Of a stretch of DNA of 32,061 nt, positions 16,706-23,774 are shown piece after piece. This DNA comes from Sideroxydans lithotrophicus (GTDB taxonomy: Bacteria; Pseudomonadota; Gammaproteobacteria; Burkholderiales; Sulfuriferulaceae), in contig DZDB01000001.1 of assembly GCA_022736605.1 (NCBI GenBank), positions 1 to 32,061 on the forward strand. Reading direction: 5' to 3'. A program made the position numbers and the translations under genes. The notes under the pieces are model-generated. The model had not been told where the DNA came from. It was given only the letters and a program-made list of their open reading frames with translations, and did not search any database. Positions within the stretch are counted from its first letter, which is position 1. Each line of letters opens with the position of its first letter.

Positions 16706-18199
16706 TCAGGGGGGGTTATTGACCATCAGCTTGACGCCTGCCTCTTTCCAGACCTGCACTTCCGCTTTCAACGCGGTGCACGTCAAAGGATTGTCGTCCA
16801 GCCAAGCGGCTGACAATGCCAGCTGATAGCCTGCACCGGCGGGGCTCAACGCAATACCCGGCAACGCCGCAGTGATGCGGCTGCGATGAAACAGCACCGC
16901 CAGGCGCAGCGCCAGCACCATCAACTGCACCTCGGGCTGGGCAATGGGCGCTTGAAATTCAGCCAGCTTGGACAAGCCACCGCGTTGCGCCCGCACCAGC
17001 AGCGCCAGCCGTATCTGATCCTTGCGCGAAAAACCCGGCATGTCGGCGTTTTCCAGAATGTACGCACCATGCTTGTGGTACCCCGAATGGGCAATCGAAA
17101 TACCGACCTCATGCAACAGCGCCGCCCAACGCAAAAATAACGACTGGTTCTCCACCGTTTCGTCGCTGTCATCCGTAATCTGTGCGTACAACTGGGTCGC
17201 CAGTCCGGCAACACGTTTCGCCTGATGCGTGTCGACATGATAGCGGCGCGTGAATTGCGCCACGGTAGCGGCGCGCATATCGCGATGGTGGAAGCGCCCG
17301 AGCAAATCGTACAGCACGCCCTCGCGTAACGCGCCATCGGCCACGGTCATCTGCTCGATGCCGAACTCGGCAAACAGCCCACTCATGATCGCCAGTCCGC
17401 CAGCTATGACCGGCTTGCGGTCGGGCTTAAGGCCAGCCAATTCGAGCCTGTCAACGCTGCCAGCGCGAATCAGCGCAATTCGAAATGCGGCCAGCCCATC
17501 TGCGCTGATGCCCGACTGTGACCAGCCATTCTGTACCAGCACATCCGACAAGGCGCGCGCCGTGCCGCTTGAACCAACGGCCTCGTGCCATTGCCCGATA
17601 TAGTCAACACGCAGGCTTTGTGCTTCGGCGCGCGCAGCCAGTTCGGCTTGTTTCATGGCGGCTTTCTCGATTCGCCCATCGCGGAAATACTGCCGGGTGT
17701 AATTGACACAGCCCAGATGCAGGCTCTCCATCAAGCGCGGCTCAACCCCGTTGCCGATGATGCATTCGGTCGAACCGCCACCGATATCGATCACCAGGCG
17801 GGATTGTTCAGTGGCTGGCAGACTATGTGCGACGCCGATATACACCAGCCGCGCTTCTTCACGCCCGGCGATGACTTCAATCGGATAACCTAACGCAGCT
17901 TCAGCCTGCGCCAAAAATTCGGCTGCATTGTTCGCCACGCGCAGCGCGCTGGTGCCGACGCAGCGCACCGCGCCTTGCGGTATTCCGCGCAGGCGCTCGC
18001 CAAACCGGCTCAGGCAATCGAGTGCACGCTGTTGCGAAGCGGCATCGAGATTTTTATCGACGCCGACACCTGCCGCCAGGCGTACTGGCTCCTTGAGCAC
18101 GTCAAGCGGATAGATCTGGTCGTCCACCACCCGCGCCACTTGTAACTTGAAGCTGTTGGAGCCGAGATCGACCGCTGCCAGTATGGAATACTCGTTCAT
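16706..18199 (-). CDS. ppx: Exopolyphosphatase / guanosine pentaphosphate phosphatase (Ppx/GppA)
   Basis: This ASKHA-fold phosphatase of 497 residues removes terminal phosphates from polyphosphate, and possibly from pppGpp. The N-terminal nucleotide/phosphate motif AAVDLGSNSFKLQV and the second motif VIDIGGGSTECI are present, with the catalytic glutamate region in AGREEARLVYIGV. The C-terminal third is an HD-like domain with LLHEVGISIAHSGYHKHGAYI. Length and layout match Ppx and GppA equally; the nearby ppk1 favours Ppx. It is the last gene of a four-gene minus-strand operon, three bases after the SpmA/SpmB-type gene. Confidence 0.94.
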   Translation of the reverse strand: MNEYSILAAVDLGSNSFKLQVARVVDDQIYPLDVLKEPVRLAAGVGVDKNLDAASQQRALDCLSRFGERLRGIPQGAVRCVGTSALRVANNAAEFLAQAEAALGYPIEVIAGREEARLVYIGVAHSLPATEQSRLVIDIGGGSTECIIGNGVEPRLMESLHLGCVNYTRQYFRDGRIEKAAMKQAELAARAEAQSLRVDYIGQWHEAVGSSGTARALSDVLVQNGWSQSGISADGLAAFRIALIRAGSVDRLELAGLKPDRKPVIAGGLAIMSGLFAEFGIEQMTVADGALREGVLYDLLGRFHHRDMRAATVAQFTRRYHVDTHQAKRVAGLATQLYAQITDDSDETVENQSLFLRWAALLHEVGISIAHSGYHKHGAYILENADMPGFSRKDQIRLALLVRAQRGGLSKLAEFQAPIAQPEVQLMVLALRLAVLFHRSRITAALPGIALSPAGAGYQLALSAAWLDDNPLTCTALKAEVQVWKEAGVKLMVNNPP

Positions 18200-18202
18200 T
18201 GC

Positions 18203-19432
18203 TTAACCAAAAAAGAAATACGTCACGCCAATCGCGGCAATCAGCCCACCCAGATCGGCCAGCAGGCCACACGCCACCGCATGGCGTACACGCTTGATAC
18301 CAACCGCGCCAAAATACACCGCGAGCACGTAAAAAGTGGTTTCGGTGCTGCCCTGGATCACCGACGCCAGCCGCCCGGCAAACGAGTCTGCGCCAAAAGT
18401 ATGCATGGTATCGATCATCATCGCGCGCGCACCGCTACCGGACAACGGCTTCATCAGCGCGGTCGGCAGCGCATCCACCCAGCGCGTGTCCCAGCCCATG
18501 CCCAGCACCGCGCTGCGCACCGCGTTCATCAGCAAATCCAGCGCGCCACTGGCACGGAACACGGCGATGGCCACCAGCATCGCAACAAGATACGGGATGA
18601 TCGTGACAGCGGTATGAAAACCGTCCTTGGCGCCTTCGATAAAGGCTTCATACGCATTGACGCGCTTGATCGCAGCACCGCCGATAAATAGCGTGACCAG
18701 ACCAAATAGCAGCGCGTTGCTCAATATCGACGACTGACGCAGCATCTCCGCCGCAGGCAGCTGCGCAAAATACGCGACCAGGCCGAACACGACCGCGCTG
18801 ATCGCGGCCAGGTACGCCAGCACGACTTTATCGAGCAGGTTGATCTTCTGGAAAAACGCCGTCGCCAGCAGCCCCGCCATGGTCGAGCAGTACGTTGCGA
18901 TCAGGATCGGGATAAACACGTCGGTGGGGTCTACCGCACCGGCCTGGGCGCGGTAGGTAAAAATCGTCACTGGCAGCAGCGTCACCGACGACGCATTAAT
19001 CACCAGAAACAGGATTTGCGCGTCGGATGCGGTGTCTTTTTTCGGATTGATGGTTTGCAATTCCTGCATCGCCTTGATGCCGATCGGTGTCGCGGCGTTG
19101 TCCAGGCCAAGCATGTTGGCGGCCATGTTCATGGTAATCGCGCCAAGCGCCGGGTGGTTGGACGGCACATCGGGAAACAGACGCTTGAACAGCGGGTTCA
19201 ACAGCCAGGTCAAACCCTGTAAAAACCCGGCACGCTCGCCGATGCGCATGATGCCGAGCCACAGCGCCATCACGCCGGTTAATCCAATGGCGATTTCAAA
19301 CGCGCTTTTTGATGCTTCAAACGTGGCCTTCATGATCAGCGCGAAGCTGTCGGTGTGGCCAAGGAATACTGCGTTGACGACGGCAAAACCGAACGCCACC
19401 AGAAAGAACCCGACCCAGATGGCGTTTAACAT
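18203..19432 (-). CDS. SpmA/SpmB-type fusion membrane protein (nucleoside-recognition Gate domains)
   Basis: This 409-residue inner-membrane protein has two repeats of the Gate/nucleoside-recognition domain. The first half corresponds to SpmA (ALWLGIMRIGERAG, NPLFKRLFPDVPSNHPALGAI, NMLGLDNAATPIG), the second to SpmB (GAKDGFHTAVTIIPYLVAML, MKPLSGSGARAMMIDT, GSTETTFYVLAVYFG). About eight to ten membrane segments are visible. In Bacillus the two halves are separate spore-maturation genes; in non-sporulating proteobacteria the fusion is common and its transported molecule is unknown. The ATG at 19432 overlaps the upstream stop codon by one base (TGATG), implying coupled translation with the CobD-like gene. 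The frame is open 22 codons further, inside that gene. Confidence 0.9.
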   Translation of the reverse strand: MLNAIWVGFFLVAFGFAVVNAVFLGHTDSFALIMKATFEASKSAFEIAIGLTGVMALWLGIMRIGERAGFLQGLTWLLNPLFKRLFPDVPSNHPALGAITMNMAANMLGLDNAATPIGIKAMQELQTINPKKDTASDAQILFLVINASSVTLLPVTIFTYRAQAGAVDPTDVFIPILIATYCSTMAGLLATAFFQKINLLDKVVLAYLAAISAVVFGLVAYFAQLPAAEMLRQSSILSNALLFGLVTLFIGGAAIKRVNAYEAFIEGAKDGFHTAVTIIPYLVAMLVAIAVFRASGALDLLMNAVRSAVLGMGWDTRWVDALPTALMKPLSGSGARAMMIDTMHTFGADSFAGRLASVIQGSTETTFYVLAVYFGAVGIKRVRHAVACGLLADLGGLIAAIGVTYFFFG

Positions 19433-20355
19433 CAGCCCGCCAGCGATGCAATCGTCATCAACAACAGCAGCAACAGCCAGATGCCCAGCACGCGCCACAC
19501 CAGGCTGATACTGCTATCCAGATATTGCGGCTCGGCGTGGTCACCCAAGCCCAACTCGGGGCGCTGCAACAGACCGCCTGCGTCATGAATCGGCAAACCC
19601 AGCCGTACGCCCAATGCGCCTGCGCCACTGGCAAGCAGGATACCGTTTTCACGGTCGGGCCAGTCTGCCGCCTGCGTACGCCAGCAATACATGGCGTCTT
19701 CAAAATTGCCCGCCACGGCAAAACTCAGGGCCGACAGACGCAGCGGAATCCAGTTGATGACATGAAACGCGCGCGCGGCGAATTCGCCAAACTGCCCCAC
19801 CGCTTCAATGCTGCCCCATTTGCGCCCGAGGATCGACGCCAGACGGAACAGCACCGCGCCGATCGGCCCCAGTGGTGATAACAGCACGAAACACACAATC
19901 ACACCCAGCATCTGACGGTGCGCACTTTCGAAACAGCGTTCGGCAGTCAGGCGGGCAATGTCGTCGGCGTCGAGCTGGCTGGCATCCAGCCCGCGCCAGT
20001 CCGCCAGCAGTGCGCGCGCAGCCTCAATGTCGCCCGCTTCCAGCGCGCGCGCGATGCGCTCGGTGATCTGGCTGAAATATTTGAAGCCCAGGGTCAAATA
20101 CAGCACCAGCACGCTCCAGCCCCAGGCCAGCAAGGGGCTGAGTTGATGCAGCATGAAATACACGGCGGCCACGCCGATTAAAATCGGCAGTATCGCTGCC
20201 AGCCAGGCCAGCACGCCGTGCTGGTATTGCCCCGCATTCAACTGGCGCTCGATGTATTGGGTGTAGCGGCCAAATGCCACGTAGTGCGGCAGCGGATGCC
20301 CCAACGGGTAGAAATGCTCCAGCAACAGCGCGGCAATCAGGGCAAAGAAAATCAT
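19432..20355 (-). CDS. CobD/CbiB family membrane protein
   Basis: This 307-residue inner-membrane protein belongs to the CobD/CbiB family (adenosylcobinamide-phosphate synthase fold). It has an N-terminal FFALIAALLLEHFYPL, membrane segments around residues 50-90 and 150-170, the segment FHVINWIPLRLSALSFAVAGNFEDAMYCWR and the GAGALGVRLG motif. Betaproteobacteria often carry such a copy without other cobalamin genes, and none are seen here, so a cobalamin role should not be assumed. It starts 12 bases after the GyrI-like gene ends and overlaps the next gene by one base. Confidence 0.85.
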   Translation of the reverse strand: MIFFALIAALLLEHFYPLGHPLPHYVAFGRYTQYIERQLNAGQYQHGVLAWLAAILPILIGVAAVYFMLHQLSPLLAWGWSVLVLYLTLGFKYFSQITERIARALEAGDIEAARALLADWRGLDASQLDADDIARLTAERCFESAHRQMLGVIVCFVLLSPLGPIGAVLFRLASILGRKWGSIEAVGQFGEFAARAFHVINWIPLRLSALSFAVAGNFEDAMYCWRTQAADWPDRENGILLASGAGALGVRLGLPIHDAGGLLQRPELGLGDHAEPQYLDSSISLVWRVLGIWLLLLLLMTIASLAG

Positions 20356-20367
20356 CTGGACACTACG

Positions 20368-20898
20368 TCAGCGAGGAATTTCCACCGTCAGCGTGCCCAT
20401 TTTGTTGATCGCGTCGCCTGCTACATAAACCTCTACCGACGGCATGCGGATATCCTGGCCACTGGGTTTCAGATAGTCATGTAGCGCCTGATAGGCCATG
20501 CTGGGTGCCAACAGCATGCTGGCTTGCACATGCGCACTGAACACGGGTCGTGGTGGCATGTCATCAACCTGCAACGGCGGTTTGACACTCACGCCAGCCG
20601 GTAACAGATAGCCCACCCGCGCGCGCTGCTCGCGCTTTTTGGTAATACGCGGGTCGTCGTAGAGGATGGTGATCGCATTGCCGGGCATAATGCCCTGGGC
20701 ACGCAGTGCATCGGATACTTTTTGCTGCACATCCGGAATTTTGCCGAAATTGCCGATGTGTTCAATGTAAACATAGTGATAATTACCGCTGACGCCAGGT
20801 GTCACGGTAGCCGAGTTGAAGCCGCCCCACCACCAGAACACCACCAGGATGGGCAGCACGAAGGCCAGGCTGAAAGCAAGCCAGTTTTTCTTGATCAA
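20368..20898 (-). CDS. Membrane-anchored GyrI-like (small-molecule-binding) domain protein
   Basis: This 176-residue protein has one N-terminal membrane segment (WLAFSLAFVLPILVVFWWW) and a soluble domain resembling the GyrI/AraC-effector-binding fold: YVYIEHIGNFGKI, a helix KVSDALRAQGI, then AITILYDDPRI and ARVGYLLPAG. Similar anchored GyrI-like proteins exist (for example the TEX264 group), where the fold binds small hydrophobic molecules or acts as a scaffold. The ligand is unknown. The start is a TTG at 20898 with AAGGA eight bases upstream. It is the first gene of the operon leading to ppx and is divergent from the secreted MBL gene. Confidence 0.72.
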   Translation of the reverse strand: MIKKNWLAFSLAFVLPILVVFWWWGGFNSATVTPGVSGNYHYVYIEHIGNFGKIPDVQQKVSDALRAQGIMPGNAITILYDDPRITKKREQRARVGYLLPAGVSVKPPLQVDDMPPRPVFSAHVQASMLLAPSMAYQALHDYLKPSGQDIRMPSVEVYVAGDAINKMGTLTVEIPR

Positions 20899-20950
20899 AA
20901 TACGTCCTTAAACAGCAGAAACACGGTGGGAAGATACCATAACGCCATGC

Positions 20951-20971
20951 CCATTGTCGCGCGTACAATGG
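20951..20971. promoter_or_regulatory. Inverted repeat in the divergent promoter region, overlapping a -10-like element
   Basis: The arms CCATTGT (20951-20957) and ACAATGG (20965-20971) are perfect inverted repeats separated by seven bases. The right arm overlaps TACAAT (20964-20969), a plausible -10 element for the plus-strand MBL gene at 21006. This is the layout of a repressor operator. No regulator gene is adjacent except the sigma54 activator downstream. Confidence 0.45.
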
Positions 20972-21005
20972 CCGCAAAACCTCGAACAACAAGGAGATTC
21001 AGAAG

Positions 21006-21959
21006 ATGAAAGCCCTGCTCGCACTGTGTTTTGCCCTGCTGTTTATTTCGCCTTCACAGGCGGCCGACTACGCTGCGGTCAGCGTCAAGGTCACGCCGGT
21101 TAAAGTCGGCACTCATAGCTATTATGTGCAGGGGCTTTCAGGCGCAGCCTCGTCAGAAAATCAGGGCTATATGTCGAATGCCGGGTTTGTTGTCACCCCG
21201 GCTGGCGTGGTGGTGTTCGACACGCTGGGCACGCCGTCACTGGCGGCTGAACTGGTCCGGCAGATTCGCAAAATCACCCATCAGCCGATCAAGCGCGTCA
21301 TCATCAGCCATTATCACGCCGACCATTATTACGGCACCCAGGTATTCAAGGCATTGGGTGCAGAAATCTGGGCGCACAAGAATGGCCGTGGCGCGATCAA
21401 TACCGACGCTGCCGCCGCACGCCTGGCGCAGCGTAAGGAAACCCTGTTCCCGTGGGTCGATGAACACACCAAATTAATGCCCGCCGATATCTGGCTCGAT
21501 GGCGATACCGATTTCGAAATGGGCGGCGTGCATTTTGCGCTGCGCTTCGTCGGCCCGGCGCACTCCGATGAAGACATGGCGATGCTGGTGAAAGAAGACG
21601 GCGTGCTGTACGCGGGCGATCTGGTGTTTAAAGGTCGCGTGCCGTTTGTCGGCGATGCCGACAGCAAAGCCTGGCTGGCCGCGCTCGATAAACTGATTGC
21701 GCTGCAGCCACGCGTGATGGTGCCGGGGCATGGCGGCGTCTCCAACAAGCCGCTGGCCGACTTGACCCTGACGCGCGATTACCTCAATTACTTGCGCGCC
21801 AGCATGGGCAAGGCGGTCAACGACCTGGTACCGTTTGAAGAAGCCTATGCGAGCACAGACTGGTCAAAATACGCCAAATTGCCGGCATTCAAACAGGCTA
21901 ACCGCCCCAACGCCTACAATACTTACCTGCTGATGGAAAAAGAATCGCTCGACAAGTAA
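21006..21959 (+). CDS. Secreted MBL-fold metallohydrolase (SoxH-like, copy 2)
   Basis: This 317-residue exported protein has a signal peptide ending SPSQAAD around residue 20. The core box NQGYMSNAGFVVTPAGVVVFD and metal motif SHYHADHYYGTQ (HxHxDH) match those of the gene at 4973, with later ligands in VGPAHSDEDM, LYAGDLVF and VMVPGHGGVSN. AAGGAG lies nine bases upstream of the ATG. As with copy 1, family members are linked to sulfur oxidation or quinoprotein systems, but the substrate is not known. It is convergent with the sigma54 regulator gene, seven bases apart. Confidence 0.89.
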   Translation: MKALLALCFALLFISPSQAADYAAVSVKVTPVKVGTHSYYVQGLSGAASSENQGYMSNAGFVVTPAGVVVFDTLGTPSLAAELVRQIRKITHQPIKRVIISHYHADHYYGTQVFKALGAEIWAHKNGRGAINTDAAAARLAQRKETLFPWVDEHTKLMPADIWLDGDTDFEMGGVHFALRFVGPAHSDEDMAMLVKEDGVLYAGDLVFKGRVPFVGDADSKAWLAALDKLIALQPRVMVPGHGGVSNKPLADLTLTRDYLNYLRASMGKAVNDLVPFEEAYASTDWSKYAKLPAFKQANRPNAYNTYLLMEKESLDK

Positions 21960-21966
21960 GTAACTG

Positions 21967-23259
21967 TCAGCCTTGCAGCTTGCGATAGAGCGTGCGTTCG
22001 CTGACGCCAAGTTTATCCGCCAGCGCGCGGCGGTCGCCACCGTGCTGCGCCAGCGCCCACTGCAAGTAGCGCTGCTCGGCCTGATCCAGCGGCACAATAT
22101 CCATCGGCATGGCACGTTCGCGCAGCTGAAAACCGGTGCATTCCGGGTCCAGATGTTCCGGCAGCAGCGTATCGCCGTCGGCCATGAGACTGGCGCGCTC
22201 CAGCATGTTGCGCAGTTCGCGGATGTTGCCGGGAAACTCGCAGGCGTCGAGTTGCGCCAGCGTGTCTGGATGCAGTTTCAGTTTGCGGCCGGGATTGATG
22301 CGCGTAAGCAGCGTAGCTGCCAGCAGCGGGATATCTTCGCGCCGCTCGGATAGCGCGGGCAGGTGGATCGGAAAGGTGCTGATGCGGTAATACAGGTCTT
22401 TGCGGAAGCTTTCCTGTTCGACCATTTTTTTCAGATCACGGTGAGTGGCTGACACCAGCCGGAAATCGGCGCGCAATACCTCAATGCCGCCGACGCGCCT
22501 GTAAGTGCCGGTCTCCAGCAAACGCAGCAGTTTCACCTGCAAACCCAGCGGAATATCACCCACCTCATCCAGAAACAGCGTGCCGCCGCTGGCGCTCTCA
22601 ACCAGACCCGGCTTGCGCTGGGTTGCGCCGGTAAACGCGCCCTTTTCGTAGCCAAACAACTCGCTTTCAAACAGCGTCTCCGTCACGCCAGAGCAATCCA
22701 CCGCCACGTAAGGCCCGTCGGCACGTCGACTGGCATCGTGCACGGCTTGCGCGACCAGCTCCTTGCCGGTACCCGATTCGCCCAGCAGCAGCACCGCTGC
22801 CTCGGATGGTGCAACGCGCTCAACCAGCCCGAGCATGTGATTAAACGCTGTCGAACGCCCGACCAGCCCGCGTGACGAGGGATGCGCGCTGGCATCGCGC
22901 ACGGTATGCATCATTTCGACGAAATAAATGACCTGACCATCGGCATCACGAATCGGCGTCAACTCAACATCGACGTGTTCTTCACCGCGTGGCGTCTGAT
23001 GCAAATGCAGCACCCGTTGCGGCCGTCCGCTGGCCGCAGCGTGTTTCAGCGGGCACGCCTCGCCAACCTGATCGCACGGCCGGGTGTAGTGATGTGATAC
23101 CTCATAACAATGCCGGCCAACCAGCGACTGCTCATCTCCGTATTCAGCGCGATATGCCTGATTTGCCGCGATGATGGTGTAGTTCTTGTCCATTACGATA
23201 CGCGGCTCGGGCTGGCTATCGAGATAGGACAATAATTCAGGGATATGCGGGATCGACAT
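21967..23259 (-). CDS. fisR: Sigma54-dependent activator, FisR-like persulfide sensor
   Basis: This 430-residue bacterial enhancer-binding protein has an N-terminal PAS-like sensing domain (about residues 10-120), an AAA+ domain (about 130-375) and a C-terminal Fis-type helix-turn-helix ending [17 protein letters not shown]. Walker A is GESGTGKE at 160-167, the sigma54-contact loop GAFTGA at 207-212, and Walker B is in [10 protein letters not shown]. The sensing domain carries Cys51, Cys62 and Cys69. The spacing of 11 and 7 is the same as Cys53, Cys64 and Cys71 of FisR from Cupriavidus, which reacts with sulfane sulfur and activates sqr-pdo. It is divergent from the cyd operon, whose upstream region has a sigma54 promoter. 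FisR identity rests on recalled cysteine positions plus context. Cys189, within the AAA+ domain, is not part of the set. Confidence 0.85.
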   Translation of the reverse strand: MSIPHIPELLSYLDSQPEPRIVMDKNYTIIAANQAYRAEYGDEQSLVGRHCYEVSHHYTRPCDQVGEACPLKHAAASGRPQRVLHLHQTPRGEEHVDVELTPIRDADGQVIYFVEMMHTVRDASAHPSSRGLVGRSTAFNHMLGLVERVAPSEAAVLLLGESGTGKELVAQAVHDASRRADGPYVAVDCSGVTETLFESELFGYEKGAFTGATQRKPGLVESASGGTLFLDEVGDIPLGLQVKLLRLLETGTYRRVGGIEVLRADFRLVSATHRDLKKMVEQESFRKDLYYRISTFPIHLPALSERREDIPLLAATLLTRINPGRKLKLHPDTLAQLDACEFPGNIRELRNMLERASLMADGDTLLPEHLDPECTGFQLRERAMPMDIVPLDQAEQRYLQWALAQHGGDRRALADKLGVSERTLYRKLQG

Positions 23260-23273
23260 TTCACGGCAATCAG

Positions 23274-23324
23274 TGTCAAAAATGGCAGTTTACCTGTTTA
23301 TTTAAAAAAATTACTGTCATTTTT
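23274..23324. promoter_or_regulatory. Candidate enhancer sites for the sigma54 activator
   Basis: TGTCA-N4-TGGCA (23274-23287) is an imperfect dyad. It overlaps a longer inverted repeat in which AAAAATGGCAGT (23278-23289) mirrors ACTGTCATTTTT (23313-23324) with one mismatch. The sites lie 115-165 bases upstream of the -24 element and 15-65 bases before the fisR start, a suitable place for an enhancer and for autoregulation. Binding is inferred. Confidence 0.42.
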
Positions 23325-23437
23325 TGTTTTTTCTCGATGTCGCTGTTGTACTTTGTAACGCATGGAAAGCAAGTTATCAATATAAATTTAATTTAAATTC
23401 ATATAGATAATATATTTTTTAAAATGTATTACCTACT

Positions 23438-23453
23438 TGGCACTGAGGTTGCT
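23438..23453 (+). promoter_or_regulatory. Sigma54 (-24/-12) promoter for the cyd operon
   Basis: TGGCACTGAGGTTGCT matches the consensus TGGCACGN4TTGCW at every defined position except one (T for G at position 7). The GG (23439-23440) and GC (23451-23452) have exactly the required 10 bases between them. Transcription would start near 23464, giving a leader of about 120 bases before cydP. The adjacent divergent gene encodes a sigma54 activator. Confidence 0.85.
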
Positions 23454-23582
23454 TTGCAGCATCACAATGCAGCTTTGCGACGCTATGTCACAGCTACAAA
23501 CCATGATACGGAATATCCATAATCATCCTGTGCGTATATAGTAAGCATCGACATGCTGGTAATTTTGAACAGGAGCCTTTGT

Positions 23583-23768
23583 ATGCGCGACATATGGCAT
23601 CACCCCCTGAGCCGGGAGATTCTACTCATCCTGATCGTAAAAATTTCGCTGGTTTTTGCGATCTGGTGGCTATTTTTTCGCGCACCCGAAACGGCACCGC
23701 TTTCACCCGAGCAAGTGAGCCAGGCCATGTTGCAATCCAGACCCGCAGTCGATCAACACAAGGAGTAA
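23583..23768 (+). CDS. cydP: CydP-like small membrane subunit of cytochrome bd
   Basis: This 61-residue protein has one membrane helix (EILLILIVKISLVFAIWWLFF) preceded by MRDIWHHPLSR and followed by a short polar tail. It fits the CydP family, small proteins encoded directly upstream of cydA and proposed as accessory subunits of bd oxidase. The ATG at 23583 has AGGAG seven bases upstream; the frame is open from 23553 but without support. It begins the operon, six bases before cydA. The family call relies on position and the helix pattern as well as sequence. Confidence 0.8.
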   Translation: MRDIWHHPLSREILLILIVKISLVFAIWWLFFRAPETAPLSPEQVSQAMLQSRPAVDQHKE

Positions 23769-23774
23769 TACCCC

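Larger units (their letters stand above)
23260..23582. other. AT-rich divergent intergenic region between fisR and the cyd operon
   Basis: This 323-base gap is the largest in the window and is much richer in A/T than its surroundings, notably at 23372-23430. It holds the candidate enhancer dyads (23274-23324), a TATCAA at 23375 that begins like an IHF site but lacks the second half at the right spacing, and the sigma54 promoter (23438-23453). I find no FNR-type TTGAT-N4-ATCAA site and no convincing sigma70 promoter. No open reading frame of note is present. Confidence 0.8.

Noticed and set aside
19432-20355. Cobalamin biosynthesis role for the CobD/CbiB-like protein
   Set aside because: No other cobalamin gene is in the window and this lineage often carries a lone copy, so only the family was named.
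23375-23390. IHF site upstream of the sigma54 promoter
   Set aside because: TATCAA is present but the TTR half is not four bases away; AT-richness alone is weak evidence.
23260-23582. FNR/ANR or ArcA-type control of the cyd operon
   Set aside because: No TTGAT-N4-ATCAA or close variant was found; the sigma54 promoter explains the region better.
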